Source of the DNA: DATFMP01 sp035266845
GTDB taxonomy: Bacteria; SAR324; JACQKK01
DNA length: 64,000 bases
Assembly: GCA_035266845.1 (NCBI GenBank)
Contig: DATFMP010000077.1
Span: 1-64,000 of the forward strand
Direction: 5' to 3'
Shown here in pieces: positions 34,126 to 43,774 of this stretch (position 1 is its first letter; every line of letters begins with the position of its first letter). The translations under genes and the position numbers were made by a program. The notes beneath the pieces were generated by a model. It was not told where the DNA came from. It was given only the letters and a program-made list of their open reading frames with translations, and searched no databases.

Positions 34126-35718
34126 CTACTTCATATCGACGTGGTACCAGTGGAACACGTTGTCTGCACGCTGCTTCACGGTGATCTTGTCGCTCACCCC
34201 CCAGGCCAAAGCCTGTTGGTGCAGGGGGATCGTGGCGATGTCGTGGATGACGATGCCCCACACCTTGTGCAGCATTGCGGCACGCTTCTTCTGGTTGGTC
34301 TCGCTCAGAATTTCAGCGGTGAGCTTGTCCACCTCGTGGTTGCAGTAGCCACCCAGATTGAAGCGGCCCTTCTTGCCTTCCGGGCAGTTGAGCAGGTTGT
34401 ACAGGGGGTTCCAGCTATCAAAGCTGTCCGGCTGCCACCCGATCAGGTAGAAGTCCGTGTCCAGCTTCGGCGGCAGGATCTTGCCGAAGTAGATGGCCTT
34501 GGGTTGCGCCAGCAGGTCCACCTTCACGCCCACCTTGGCCAGCATACCCACGACGGCTTGGCAGATCTGCGCGTCGTTGACGTAACGGTCGTTCGGGCAG
34601 TCCATGTGCAGTTCGAACCCATCGGGATAGCCCGCCTCGGTCAGCAGGGCCTTGGCCTTCTCCGGGTCGTAGGGCAGCCGCTTGAAGGATTTTTCATAGC
34701 CGATGATACCCGGGGCGACCATGATCGCCGTAGGCGTCGCCAAGCCACGCATCACTTTCGCGGCGATCGCGTCCTCGTCAATGGCTTGGTAGAAGGCCTG
34801 ACGCACACGCTTGTCCTTGAACGGATTCTTGCCCTTCACATTGGAATGCAGCAGCTCATCCCGGAACATGTCCATGCCCAGGTAGATGGTGCGCACTTCC
34901 GGGCCCACCAGCATGTGCGTGCCCGCGTTGTCGTCCACCCGCTTCATGTCCTGCACGGGGATCGGGTACGCCATCGCCACGTTGCCGGAGAGCAGGGCGG
35001 CGACCCGCGTGGAAGCCGAGGCGATCGGCGACATGACCACGCGGTCGGGCATCCCCTTGTGGTTCTTGGCATCCCACCATTTCGGGTAGGCCTTGAACAC
35101 GCTCTTCACGTCCGCCTCGCGGCTCACCAACGTGTAGGGGCCAGTGCCGTTCTCGTGCAGGTGGGCATAGCTGGCGCCGGCTCCGGAAGGGCCTTCCGGC
35201 ATGTCGGCCTGGTGCTCATCGGCCCAGCCCTTTGACATGATCATCCACGTCTCCCATTCCGACGTGATGATCGGGTTGGGCGCGCTGGTGATGAAGTCCA
35301 CCGTATAGCGGTCTACCTTGCGCACATCCGTGACTGAGGCCAGTTTCCCGCCCACGTCGGAGCCTTTGGCCGTGGCCCGCTTGTACGAGAACACGACATC
35401 ATCCGCCGTAAACGGCCGGCCATCGTGGAACGTCACGCCGTGGCGCAGGTACACGCGCCAGCGGGTGGGCTCCTTGAGCTCCCAGCGAACGGCTAGCGCC
35501 GGCACGACCTTCAGGTCCGCCGTGCGGCGCACCAGCCCTTCATACACGTTGCCCAGCGTGCCCAGCGAGAAGGTCTCGTTCAGGGAGTACGGATCCATCG
35601 AGTGGATATCGCCCTGGAATGCCCAGTGCAGTTCTTTGGCCTGCGGGGTCGGTGGCGCCGCAGCGATCGCTACCACCAGCGCGACGGCCAAGCCCAATGC
35701 TTTGAAGTTTAGGCGCAT
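34126..35718 (-). CDS. Periplasmic oligopeptide/dipeptide-binding protein
   Basis: A 530-residue family 5 extracellular solute-binding protein. The Sec signal (MRLNFKALGLAVALVVAIAA) is cleaved near residue 27, without a lipobox cysteine. The mature start KELHWAFQGDIHSMDPYSLNE and the ALAVRWELKEPTRWRVYLRHGVTFHDG segment are typical. A PYDPEKAKALLTEAGYPDGFEL block lies in the third domain. GGAG ten bases upstream supports ATG 35718. The transcript leader contains a 9-bp hairpin. It heads the operon with the permease and ATPase genes and sets the substrate, which may be peptides, glutathione or other solutes. Confidence 0.92.
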   Translation of the reverse strand: MRLNFKALGLAVALVVAIAAAPPTPQAKELHWAFQGDIHSMDPYSLNETFSLGTLGNVYEGLVRRTADLKVVPALAVRWELKEPTRWRVYLRHGVTFHDGRPFTADDVVFSYKRATAKGSDVGGKLASVTDVRKVDRYTVDFITSAPNPIITSEWETWMIMSKGWADEHQADMPEGPSGAGASYAHLHENGTGPYTLVSREADVKSVFKAYPKWWDAKNHKGMPDRVVMSPIASASTRVAALLSGNVAMAYPIPVQDMKRVDDNAGTHMLVGPEVRTIYLGMDMFRDELLHSNVKGKNPFKDKRVRQAFYQAIDEDAIAAKVMRGLATPTAIMVAPGIIGYEKSFKRLPYDPEKAKALLTEAGYPDGFELHMDCPNDRYVNDAQICQAVVGMLAKVGVKVDLLAQPKAIYFGKILPPKLDTDFYLIGWQPDSFDSWNPLYNLLNCPEGKKGRFNLGGYCNHEVDKLTAEILSETNQKKRAAMLHKVWGIVIHDIATIPLHQQALAWGVSDKITVKQRADNVFHWYHVDMK

Positions 35719-35746
35719 CTATGGTTGCTCCTGGCAAAGAGAATCG

Positions 35747-35769
35747 AATGCCGCGCGGTTCGCGGCATT
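35747..35769 (-). promoter_or_regulatory. Leader hairpin upstream of the peptide-binding protein gene
   Basis: AATGCCGCG (35747-35755) pairs perfectly with CGCGGCATT (35761-35769) around a 5-nt loop. It lies 28-51 nt before the start codon in the presumed 5' leader. It could affect mRNA stability or translation, or simply end antisense transcription. Confidence 0.45.
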
Positions 35770-36145
35770 GGCTCGGTGGGATGCTAGGCGGCAGATGCGC
35801 ATCGGGCGCGCCTTGCGGCGCGGTCCTTCGAAACCAAGGGGCTTCGCCAGAGACGCCGCGGGCGGCTCCCCCCGCCAATCGGTGTCGTGCCTAGCGCGCG
35901 CTGCTTCCAGACGAATCCCTGACCGGTGCAGAATTACGCCCTACCATGGGCAGTGGGCGGCGTGAAGTCAATGGGAAAGTAGGCGCCAGGGCTCGGATGC
36001 GCCAATTATGGCCGCTACCGGGCCCGATCGCAGCCTCCCATGACCGGAAGGTCTGCGACCGGTGCCCCCGCAGCGGGGATCGCGCGAGTGACGCCGGCGC
36101 CGGGCCGCCATGGGGAGCGACCGGGCGAATGCGGGATGCTGCGGG
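35770..36145. other. Intergenic region without a recognised gene
   Basis: This stretch lies upstream of the peptide-transport operon and downstream of the PEBP gene on the same strand, so it should hold the operon promoter. A TTGACT hexamer exists on the minus strand at 35971-35966, but no good -10 sits at the proper distance. Open frames here do not resemble proteins. Confidence 0.35.
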
Positions 36146-36772
36146 TCAGGCTTTCACAGCCGGATTGAGGCTGTACGTGCCTGTGATGCTGGCCTTGGCG
36201 AGCACGTGGTTCTGCATGGCCTTGATGGCATCGGGCCCCGTGAAACGGTCGGGAATGTTCAGCGTGGACACGCTCAGGGCGTACACGGTGAACACGTAGT
36301 GGTGCACGATCTCGTCGTTCCAGGGCGGGCAGGGGCCATCGTAACCACCGTAGGTGCCGCCCATGTCCGGGTCTCCGGCCATGAAGTTCGTGTAGTCGTT
36401 CAGGCCGCGCTGCCCATGAGGAGTCTTGCCCAGGGGCTTGCCCTTGGGCGTCACGCGGTCGGAATCGGCACCCGCGGCCAGCTCCGACGTCGAGGCCGGA
36501 ATGTCCACCAGGGTCCAGTGGTAGAAGTCCGTACGCGGCAGGCTGGCCTTGATGGTCTTGCCCTCCTGGTTACCGTCGTCGAACGACGTCGGGACGTCCG
36601 GGTCCACACAGATGATGGCGAAGGACTTCGTGCCGGCCGGCGCATCCGTCCAGCGCAAGTGCGGACTGCGGTTGTTGCTCAGGTCCATGTGCTGCGTGGG
36701 ATGCTGCTTGCCGAAGGCGAACTCAGTGGGAATCGGACCGTTGTCCCGGAAGGAATTGCTGTGCAGTTGCAT
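36146..36772 (-). CDS. YbhB/YbcL family (PEBP/Raf-kinase-inhibitor-like) protein
   Basis: A 208-residue protein of the phosphatidylethanolamine-binding protein family. Ligand-site segments are visible: SPHLRWTDAPAGTKSFAIICVDPD (the DPD motif) and the later YDGPCPPWNDEIVHHYVFTVYAL, which corresponds to GPCPPxGxHRY. The middle FYHWTLVDIPAS segment carries the HW pair. The bacterial members have no fixed biochemical role. GGGAGG six bases upstream supports ATG 36772. No signal peptide is seen, so it is cytoplasmic. It is about 25 residues longer than E. coli YbhB, with an insert around residues 70-80. Confidence 0.88.
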   Translation of the reverse strand: MQLHSNSFRDNGPIPTEFAFGKQHPTQHMDLSNNRSPHLRWTDAPAGTKSFAIICVDPDVPTSFDDGNQEGKTIKASLPRTDFYHWTLVDIPASTSELAAGADSDRVTPKGKPLGKTPHGQRGLNDYTNFMAGDPDMGGTYGGYDGPCPPWNDEIVHHYVFTVYALSVSTLNIPDRFTGPDAIKAMQNHVLAKASITGTYSLNPAVKA

Positions 36773-36938
36773 GCCGTCCTCCCTGCTGGAATGGAATGCG
36801 GCGCGGGGGCCCGCGGGCCCAGCGCCCCGCGGAAGGCGTGTCGTTGCTTGCCGCCCCGATTGTTCCACCCGCTCCCGGCCGGATCAAGCCCCACGGGCCG
36901 GCACATATGGGCCCGCCCGCGCCGGGGGCCCCGCGACG

Positions 36939-37706
36939 TCATTTCACCGCAACGATGAAGAGCCGCTGGAAGGGGAACAGCGTGGTGCCATCCTCGCGGC
37001 GCGGATAGGCCTGCGCGATGCGGCGGCGGTAGTCCGCCTCGAAGGCGCTGCGCTCGGGCTCCTCCAGCGCGTCCAGCAGAGGCTTGAGCCAGGAGCCCTT
37101 GGTGAATTCCGCCACGGGGTTCTCTCCGCTCAGCACCTGCAGGTAGCGTGTCTCCCAGATATCCAGCCGCCGACTCAGCGGAGCGAGCACGTCGTAGTAG
37201 AACTGGGGCTCCTCCACGGGCGGCGGCCGCAACAGCCCGGTCACCCGCTTGGCCCAGGGGCCGCCGTGCGCGGCATCGGCCATCATGGCGTGGGACGGCT
37301 CGCGGAAATTGCGCGGCATCTGCACGGCGAGCACGCCCTCCGGCGCCAGAAAGCCCATCAGCCGCGCGATGAGCGCCGCGTGATCGCCCAGCCAGTGCAG
37401 GGCCGCGTTGGCGTAAATCACCTGCGGCGGCTGCGCGGGCTGCCACGTTCCGAAGTCCGCCTGCTCCCATTGAATGGAGCGGTCGGCCTCGCGCGCCCGT
37501 GCCAGCATCTCCGCAGAGCTGTCCAGGCCTGTGATCTCCGCCAGCGGCCAGCGCTCGCGCAGGTAGCGGGTGACATTGCCCGGTCCGCAGCCCAGGTCCA
37601 CCACCCGTACCGGGGAGTCCACGGGGATGCGGGCCAGCAGCTCCAGCGCGGGGCGCAGGCGGTGGTCGGCAAAGTTGAGGTACTGCGCGGGATCCCAAGT
37701 GGCCAT
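36939..37706 (-). CDS. Trans-aconitate 2-methyltransferase-like SAM methyltransferase
   Basis: A 255-residue class I methyltransferase. The start WDPAQYLNFADHRLRPALELLARI is the hallmark of Tam proteins, which methylate trans-aconitate. Motif I is VVDLGCGPGNVTRYL. Further matches are the acidic ITGLDSSAEMLARAR, the ANAALHWLGDHAAL segment and the MPRNFREPSHAMM loop. AGGAG six bases upstream supports ATG 37706. The PEBP gene is 166 bp downstream. Confidence 0.88.
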   Translation of the reverse strand: MATWDPAQYLNFADHRLRPALELLARIPVDSPVRVVDLGCGPGNVTRYLRERWPLAEITGLDSSAEMLARAREADRSIQWEQADFGTWQPAQPPQVIYANAALHWLGDHAALIARLMGFLAPEGVLAVQMPRNFREPSHAMMADAAHGGPWAKRVTGLLRPPPVEEPQFYYDVLAPLSRRLDIWETRYLQVLSGENPVAEFTKGSWLKPLLDALEEPERSAFEADYRRRIAQAYPRREDGTTLFPFQRLFIVAVK

Positions 37707-37887
37707 GGGCAACTCCTCCGGGTGAATAGGGGCTCCGCGCCCTTGTAGCACCATCGCGCGCGCGCGTCTTGCCTCGTGGCATCGCACCCGCGTGTTGTGT
37801 CCACGCCGGCCGAGGGATATGGGTGAGGAGAGCCTTGCGAACCGACGATCATCGGGAGCAGCCGCAACCCACGCCGTGGAGTCCGCC

Positions 37888-38313
37888 ATGTCCCGACGCA
37901 CCACCGCCCGACTGCGTGGCTTGGTAGGATTGCGCGCGGTGGGCCTGTTGCTGGCATTGGCGTGCCTGCCGGCGCTGGCATGGGCTACGCCGGTAGAGGT
38001 GGTGCACGCCCGCTTCGAGCGCAGCGGCAACGCGTGGGATGTGTCCGTGACGCTGCGTCACGCGGACTCCGGATGGGCGCACTATGCCAACGTGTGGGTG
38101 GTGGAAACGCTGGACGGTGAGGTGCTTGGACGACGCGAATTGTTGCACCCGCACGAGGACGAGCAGCCGTTCACCCGCTCCGAGCGCATCCGCATCCCGG
38201 CGGAGATCACGCGGGTGCGGGTGCGGGCGGGGGACAACGTGGACGGTCTGAACAGCAACGCCGTGGTGGTGGACCTGACCCGCCGCCAGGGCGACCGCTA
38301 CGACGTGCGCTGA
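37888..38313 (+). CDS. Exported small protein of unknown function
   Basis: A 141-residue protein with an N-terminal signal peptide: a long Arg-rich n-region, the hydrophobic AVGLLLALACLPALAWA, and cleavage after AWA near residue 33. The mature part is a beta-rich domain (VEVVHARFERSGNAWDVSV, then WAHYANVWVVETLDG) with the look of a small periplasmic immunoglobulin-like fold. DSGWAHYAN and LHPHEDEQPFTRSE recall a family of short bacterial proteins whose function I do not know. GGAG seven bases upstream supports ATG 37888. The marC-like gene follows after 25 bp. Confidence 0.7.
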   Translation: MSRRTTARLRGLVGLRAVGLLLALACLPALAWATPVEVVHARFERSGNAWDVSVTLRHADSGWAHYANVWVVETLDGEVLGRRELLHPHEDEQPFTRSERIRIPAEITRVRVRAGDNVDGLNSNAVVVDLTRRQGDRYDVR

Positions 38314-38338
38314 GCGAGAACCCCCGGGAGGAAGCCTG

Positions 38339-38965
38339 TTGGACTACGTGCTCAACGCCTTCATCACGCTCTTCATCGTGATCGACCCCATCGGGGTGGC
38401 GCCCATCTTCGTGGGCCTCACGGCACGGGGCGATGCGGCGCACCGCGACCGCATGGCGTGGCGGGGCGTGCTGCTGGCGGCGGTGATCCTGTACCTGTTC
38501 GCACTGGGCGGCCCGCCCCTGCTGCGGGCACTGGGTGTCAGCCTGGCGGCCTTCCGCATCGCGGGCGGCGTGCTGCTGTTCCTGCTGGCGGTGGACATGG
38601 TGCTGGTGCGGCCCAGCGGCCTGCGCTCCGCCACGGGCGAGGAGCAGCGCGAGGCCATGGACTTCGAGGACATCTCCGTGTTCCCGCTGGCCATTCCGCT
38701 CATCGCCGGGCCCGGCGCCCTGACCTCACTGGTGCTGCTGATGGGCCGCGCCAGCGACGACCCCGTGCGCATCGCGTGGCTGCTGGCCGTGCTGGCTGCC
38801 GTGCTGGCCTGCGCGCTGCTGGCGTTGCTCTTCGCCGCGCGCATTACCACCCTGCTGGGCACCACGGGGGCCAACGTGATCTCGCGCGTGCTGGGAATCG
38901 TGCTGGCCGCGCTGGCGGTGCAGTTCATGCTGGACGGCGTGGTCGGCGCCGGTCTATTGCGCTGA
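38339..38965 (+). CDS. MarC family membrane protein
   Basis: A 208-residue protein with six membrane helices. The family start FITLFIVIDPIGVAPIFVGLT is followed by the FRIAGGVLLFLLAVDM helix, the ISVFPLAIPLIAGPGALTSLVLL motif and the C-terminal NVISRVLGIVLAALAVQFMLDGV. MarC proteins were first named for multiple antibiotic resistance, but their function is unsettled. The start is TTG 38339, supported by GGGAGGA about six bases upstream. It probably shares a transcript with the exported small protein. It converges on lhr with 30 bp between stops. Confidence 0.9.
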   Translation: MDYVLNAFITLFIVIDPIGVAPIFVGLTARGDAAHRDRMAWRGVLLAAVILYLFALGGPPLLRALGVSLAAFRIAGGVLLFLLAVDMVLVRPSGLRSATGEEQREAMDFEDISVFPLAIPLIAGPGALTSLVLLMGRASDDPVRIAWLLAVLAAVLACALLALLFAARITTLLGTTGANVISRVLGIVLAALAVQFMLDGVVGAGLLR

Positions 38966-38995
38966 CCCCTGCGGCGAGTGCCCAGCGCGAAGCAC

Positions 38996-41900
38996 CTACC
39001 CCGGCTTGCGGAACGCCGGCGGCGCGTAGAGTGCCGCCTGCCCACCCACCGGCTGGCCCACCAGGGCATTGCGGAGCAGCCACTGCTCGGATGCGGGCAC
39101 CTCGGCCAGGAACTGCACCAGCCCGCCTTCCTGCGTGGCGACCGGCACACCATCGCGATACAGCACGCGGTTGCCCGCCAGGGCCGCGACGCGCCGTCCC
39201 GGCGTGAGGATGCCCATCAGGTTCAGTGGATCGGCTGCGCTGAGGCTCACCAGTGCGCCCGTGTGCCCCTGGCGGCGCACCTCGCGCAGACTGCCCACCG
39301 CCTCCGGTAGCGCGTACTGCTCGCCGGCCATGCCGTTCACGAAGCGCCCGCCGCGGATCTCCCCGCGCGCCTCCAGACGCCGGTACACGCGCAGCAGATC
39401 GCGCCAATGCGGGGCCTGCCCCTCGCGTTCCAGCAGGCGCCGCACCACCACGCCATAGCGGCGCAGCAGCACCCAGGCGAAGGCCTCCACGGCCTCGGCC
39501 GTGCGTGGCTCCTCGGCGGCAGTCCCCGGCGTGTGCACCAGCGACCAGCGCCCGGCGCCCTCCGTGGAGAACGCGGCCAACCCGGCGCGTCGACCCTGCA
39601 CCGGTGCGCGCTTGCGTGCCGGCTTCAGCAGCGCCCGCAGCCCCGCGAAGCTGTCCGCGGTGACCAAGCCCTGGGCCACCAGCTCGCCCAGCGCCGCCTC
39701 CAGTTGCGTGGGCAACAGGCCCGTGCCGTCCACCAGTTCGGAGAAGAAAAGCGCGCCACGTGCGGCCAGGCAATCCCGCACGGCAGCGGCCTGCCCGGAG
39801 AGCCGCGGCTCCGCCGGCTCGCCCGGCTCGCCGTAAAGTTGCTGCCATAGCGCCAGGTTGCGCCGCGCCAGCAGAGCCACGGGTGTGGAGGCCACCGGCC
39901 CGCCCCGGCGCACGCGCGACTCCGCCCCGGCCCCGGTGGTGGGAGGCGAAAGGCGCGCCCATGCCACGCGGCCCATCGAGCACAGACGGTCCAGCCACTC
40001 TCGGTCATAGCTGCCCACACGCACCGCCAGCAATTCGCTCTCCCATGCGCTCGCCGGCGCCTGGAAGCCCTCCAGCAGCTCGATCACCCCCGCCAGCCCG
40101 TCCAGCCCGTCGGCGCGGGTGCGCGGCTCCACGCGCTGCCACGCAAACAGGAAGCGCATGAAGTCCGCCGGGCTGACCGGCTCGATCTCCCGGCGCAGGC
40201 GGTTCAGCGTGTAGCGATGGATGCGCGCCAGCAGCCCGCGCTCGCACCACTCCTCCTCCGCACAGCCGGGCGTGAAGCGCCCACGCAGCACGAATCCCTC
40301 GCCTTCCAGCGCCAGCAGGGCCGCATCCACCTGGCGTGGGGTCAGGTGCAGCAGCGCCGCCAGAGCCTGGGCCGTCACGGGGCCGCTGGCCTCCAGCCGT
40401 GCTCGCAGCAGCTCCACAGCCGCTTCCTCCGGCGTCCAGTCCCGCGCCACAGCCGCGGGCGGCTCGATGGCGGGCTCCAGGTGCGCGCCGGGATATAGCG
40501 CGCGCAGGGCGGGCAGCCACTCGGCGGCCACCCAGAAGCGGCCGCGCTGCGCTGTGGCAGGCGTCAGCACGGCTGCACGGCCCTCCTGGCCCAGTTGCGC
40601 CAGCAACAGCGGCCAGCCGGTCTGGGCAGGGCCGCCGTCCGCAGCCACGTCATCGCCCACGGCACCGGCCAGGCCCTCGTCTTCGGCGAGTGCTCCCAGC
40701 AGCATCAGCGCGTCGTGCAACTCGTCGGCGCTGCCCACCACGGGCCAAGCCTCGGCGCGCACGCGGGCGATAGCGTCGGGATCGAGCGCGGCGAGGTTCG
40801 CGGCGGTCTCGGGGTTCAGCCAGCGGCGGCTCTGAACAGCCTGGGTGCGGCGCTCCTCCAGCGGCGCATCGTCCAGGAACGCATAGGGCTTGGCATTGAG
40901 GATGGCCTGCGCGAGCGGCGAGGGCTCGGCCAGGTCGCGCGCGATCAGCTCCAGCTCGCCCGCCTCCATGGCCCGCAGCAGACGCTCCAGGCCTTCCACG
41001 TCCATGGCTTCTTCCAGGCAGTCGCGCAGGGTCTGGTGCACCAGGGGGTGATCGGGAATCTCCCGATCGCCCACGATGTTCTCCAGGCACGCCTGCTGGT
41101 CGGGAAACACCAGCGCCAGCAGGTCGTCCGAGCGCATCCGTTGCAGCGGCGCCGGCACCTTGCGTCCGCCGATGCGCCGCAGCACGGCCAGCGCGCGGTT
41201 GGCGTTGTGCCGCCAGCGCACCGTGAACAGCGGTGCATCCAGCAGCGCCTGCGTGAGCACCTGCCGCGCCGAGGCGCTGTGCAGGTAGCGGAACACGTCC
41301 GCCAGCGGGAAGCTGTGGGTGGGGCCCAGCGAGAGCACGATGGCATCCTCGATGGCCGCCGCCTGCAGCTCAAAGTTGAACGTGCGGCAGAAGCGCTTGC
41401 GCAAGGCCAAGCCCCAGGCCCGGTTGAGCCGGCTGCCGAAGGGCGAGTGGATCACGAGCTGCATCCCGCCGCCTTCGTCGAAGAAGCGCTCGGCGATGAT
41501 GGTGTGCTGCGTGGGCAGCGCCCCCAGCGCCGCGCGTCCCGCGGCAAGGTACTCCGCAAGCTGCAGGGCCGCTCCCGGCTCCAGGCCCACGGTCTCCACC
41601 AGCCAGCGCACCGCCGGGTCGTCCTCGTGCACGAAGTGCGCGACAGGTACCGCCGGCGTGCTGCCGTCGGCGCCAGCCCCGTCGCCCTCGCCGGGCAGCC
41701 CTAGCGCTTGCTGCACGCCCGACCCCAGTAGGGGCACAGGCCGGGCGGGCGGCGCTTCGCCTTCCGGCGGGGGCGGACCCAGCCGCTCGGCCACCTGCTC
41801 GCGGATGCGGGAGGCGGCCGCCGAGAGCTCATCGGTGCGTCCAGGCGCCTCGCCCAGCCAGAAGGGGATGTTGGGCGGCTGGCCTTGGGCATCCTCCACG

Positions 41901-43597
41901 CGCACGCGGCCCGGCTCCACGCGCACGATGCGCCAGGAGCTGTTGCCCAACTGGAAGATGTCGCCGGCCATGCTCTCCACGGCGAAATCCTCTTCCACCT
42001 GGCCGATGCGGATATCCTCCGGCTCCAGCACCACATCGTACTGGGCCGTTTCCGGGATGGCCCCGCCGGAAACGATCGCCGCGTGGCGCGCATTGCGCCG
42101 CCCCCGCAGGCGGTCGTTCACCGCATCGTGGTGCAGGTAGGCGCCGGCGCGGCCCCGGCCCGTCTTGAAGCCCTTGGCCAGCAGGTCCACCACGGCATCG
42201 AACTCGGCCCGCTCCAGCCCGCGGTAGGGCCAAGCTTGGCGCAACAGCCGGAACAGCTCGGCCCCGCTCCATTCCTCGCAGGCGGTCGCGGCGACGATTT
42301 GCTGGGCCAGGATGTCCAGCGGCTTGTCCGGCATGCGGATGCGGTCCAGCTCGCCCCGCTGCACGGCATCCAGCAGCGCGGCGCAATCCACCAGCTCGTC
42401 GCGCGTGAGCGGAAACAGGCGCCCCTTGGGCAGTCCCACCAGGGTGTGCCCGGAGCGCCCCACGCGCTGCAGGAAGGCCGCGATGGACTTGGTGGCCCCA
42501 AGCTGACAGACGAGGTCGATCGTCCCCACGTCAATGCCCAACTCCAGCGAGGCCGTGGCCACCAGTGCCCGCAGTCGGCCCGCCTTGAGCCGCTGCTCGG
42601 CATCCAGGCGCTGCTCGCGGGCCATGCTGCCGTGGTGCGCGGTCACGTTGCCCTCGCCCAGGCGCTCGCTGAGGTGGCGCGCCACGCGCTCCGCCAGGCG
42701 CCGCGTGTTGACGAACACCAGCGTGGTACGGTGCTGCTCGATCAGGTCTGCCAGCCGCCCATAGACCTCCGTCCACACCTCGCCGGACATCACGGTATCG
42801 AGCGGAGACGAGGGCAGCTCGATGGCGATGTCGCGCTTGCGCACGTGGCCCGTGTCCACGATGGTGCAGGCCGGCGCGGTGGCGGGTGTGCCGCCGGCAT
42901 CCCCGGCGCCCACCAGGAAGTGCGCCACATCCCCGATAGGTTTCTGGGTGGCGGAAAGGCCGATGCGCAGCAGGCCCGAGCCACCCCGGCTGCGCACCAG
43001 GTGCTCCAGACGCTCCAGGCTGAGGGACAGGTGCGAGCCGCGCTTGTCGCCCACCAAGGCATGAATCTCGTCCACGATGGCCGTGCGCACCGTGGACAGC
43101 AGTTCGCGTCCGCGCTCGCTGGTGAGCAGGATGAAGAACGACTCGGGCGTCGTAACCAGGATGTGCGGCGGATGCTTGAGCATCGCGGCGCGCTCGCTGG
43201 CTGGGGTATCCCCCGTGCGCAGCAGCACGCGAATCTCGGGACGCGGCAAGCCCTCGGCCGCCAGCGCCTCGCGGATGCCCTCCAGTGGCTCCTGCAGATT
43301 CTTCTGGATATCCGCGCTAAGCGCCTTGAGCGGGGAGACGTAGAGCACCCGCGTGGCCGTCTCCAACCGCCCGGCCAGCGCGTCCTGGGTCAGCTCGTCG
43401 ATGGCCGCGAGGAAGGCCGCCAGCGTCTTGCCGGAGCCGGTGGGCGCGGCGATCAGCGTGTGCCGGCGGGCGCGGATGGCTGGCCAGCCCTGCTGCTGGG
43501 GCTCCGTGGGGTCACCGTAGCGCTGCCGGAACCAGCGTGCGACCGCGGGGTGAAACAACGCCAGTGCGTCCGGAGCGGGTGCTTGCGAGGCGTCCAT
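38996..43597 (-). CDS. lhr: Lhr-type ATP-dependent DNA helicase (large)
   Basis: A 1533-residue superfamily 2 helicase of the Lhr (large helicase-related) class. Motif I is APTGSGKTLAA (residues 51-61), motif II VDEIHAL, motif III LSATQKP and motif VI QRVGRSGHT. The first 860 residues make the Lhr core with its winged-helix domain. The long C-terminal half is the extension found in full-length bacterial Lhr, which forms a tetrameric 3'-5' helicase implicated in DNA repair. The ATG at 43597 gives the usual N-terminus. The frame stays open to 43696, but the added residues are low complexity. Confidence 0.92.
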   Translation of the reverse strand: MDASQAPAPDALALFHPAVARWFRQRYGDPTEPQQQGWPAIRARRHTLIAAPTGSGKTLAAFLAAIDELTQDALAGRLETATRVLYVSPLKALSADIQKNLQEPLEGIREALAAEGLPRPEIRVLLRTGDTPASERAAMLKHPPHILVTTPESFFILLTSERGRELLSTVRTAIVDEIHALVGDKRGSHLSLSLERLEHLVRSRGGSGLLRIGLSATQKPIGDVAHFLVGAGDAGGTPATAPACTIVDTGHVRKRDIAIELPSSPLDTVMSGEVWTEVYGRLADLIEQHRTTLVFVNTRRLAERVARHLSERLGEGNVTAHHGSMAREQRLDAEQRLKAGRLRALVATASLELGIDVGTIDLVCQLGATKSIAAFLQRVGRSGHTLVGLPKGRLFPLTRDELVDCAALLDAVQRGELDRIRMPDKPLDILAQQIVAATACEEWSGAELFRLLRQAWPYRGLERAEFDAVVDLLAKGFKTGRGRAGAYLHHDAVNDRLRGRRNARHAAIVSGGAIPETAQYDVVLEPEDIRIGQVEEDFAVESMAGDIFQLGNSSWRIVRVEPGRVRVEDAQGQPPNIPFWLGEAPGRTDELSAAASRIREQVAERLGPPPPEGEAPPARPVPLLGSGVQQALGLPGEGDGAGADGSTPAVPVAHFVHEDDPAVRWLVETVGLEPGAALQLAEYLAAGRAALGALPTQHTIIAERFFDEGGGMQLVIHSPFGSRLNRAWGLALRKRFCRTFNFELQAAAIEDAIVLSLGPTHSFPLADVFRYLHSASARQVLTQALLDAPLFTVRWRHNANRALAVLRRIGGRKVPAPLQRMRSDDLLALVFPDQQACLENIVGDREIPDHPLVHQTLRDCLEEAMDVEGLERLLRAMEAGELELIARDLAEPSPLAQAILNAKPYAFLDDAPLEERRTQAVQSRRWLNPETAANLAALDPDAIARVRAEAWPVVGSADELHDALMLLGALAEDEGLAGAVGDDVAADGGPAQTGWPLLLAQLGQEGRAAVLTPATAQRGRFWVAAEWLPALRALYPGAHLEPAIEPPAAVARDWTPEEAAVELLRARLEASGPVTAQALAALLHLTPRQVDAALLALEGEGFVLRGRFTPGCAEEEWCERGLLARIHRYTLNRLRREIEPVSPADFMRFLFAWQRVEPRTRADGLDGLAGVIELLEGFQAPASAWESELLAVRVGSYDREWLDRLCSMGRVAWARLSPPTTGAGAESRVRRGGPVASTPVALLARRNLALWQQLYGEPGEPAEPRLSGQAAAVRDCLAARGALFFSELVDGTGLLPTQLEAALGELVAQGLVTADSFAGLRALLKPARKRAPVQGRRAGLAAFSTEGAGRWSLVHTPGTAAEEPRTAEAVEAFAWVLLRRYGVVVRRLLEREGQAPHWRDLLRVYRRLEARGEIRGGRFVNGMAGEQYALPEAVGSLREVRRQGHTGALVSLSAADPLNLMGILTPGRRVAALAGNRVLYRDGVPVATQEGGLVQFLAEVPASEQWLLRNALVGQPVGGQAALYAPPAFRKPG

Positions 43598-43774
43598 GGC
43601 TTCTCGGCGTCTGCTCAACGCGCATGCGCGGGGGGCCGGGAAACTGCCGCGGGCCTCCCTGGCCGCGTCGCCCTCCCAGAACCACCAACCTGCCATGCCC
43701 GCTGGGGAAACGCCAGAGCCAACGGAATTTTGTTTGCCTGACCAGGTAGAGCGCCCACTCGGGCAGACCAGCCA

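Noticed and set aside
35966..35971. TTGACT as -35 of the peptide-transport operon
   Set aside because: No acceptable -10 lies 16-18 bp downstream.
41885..43741. Long open frame on the plus strand opposite lhr
   Set aside because: It is a shadow of the helicase core.
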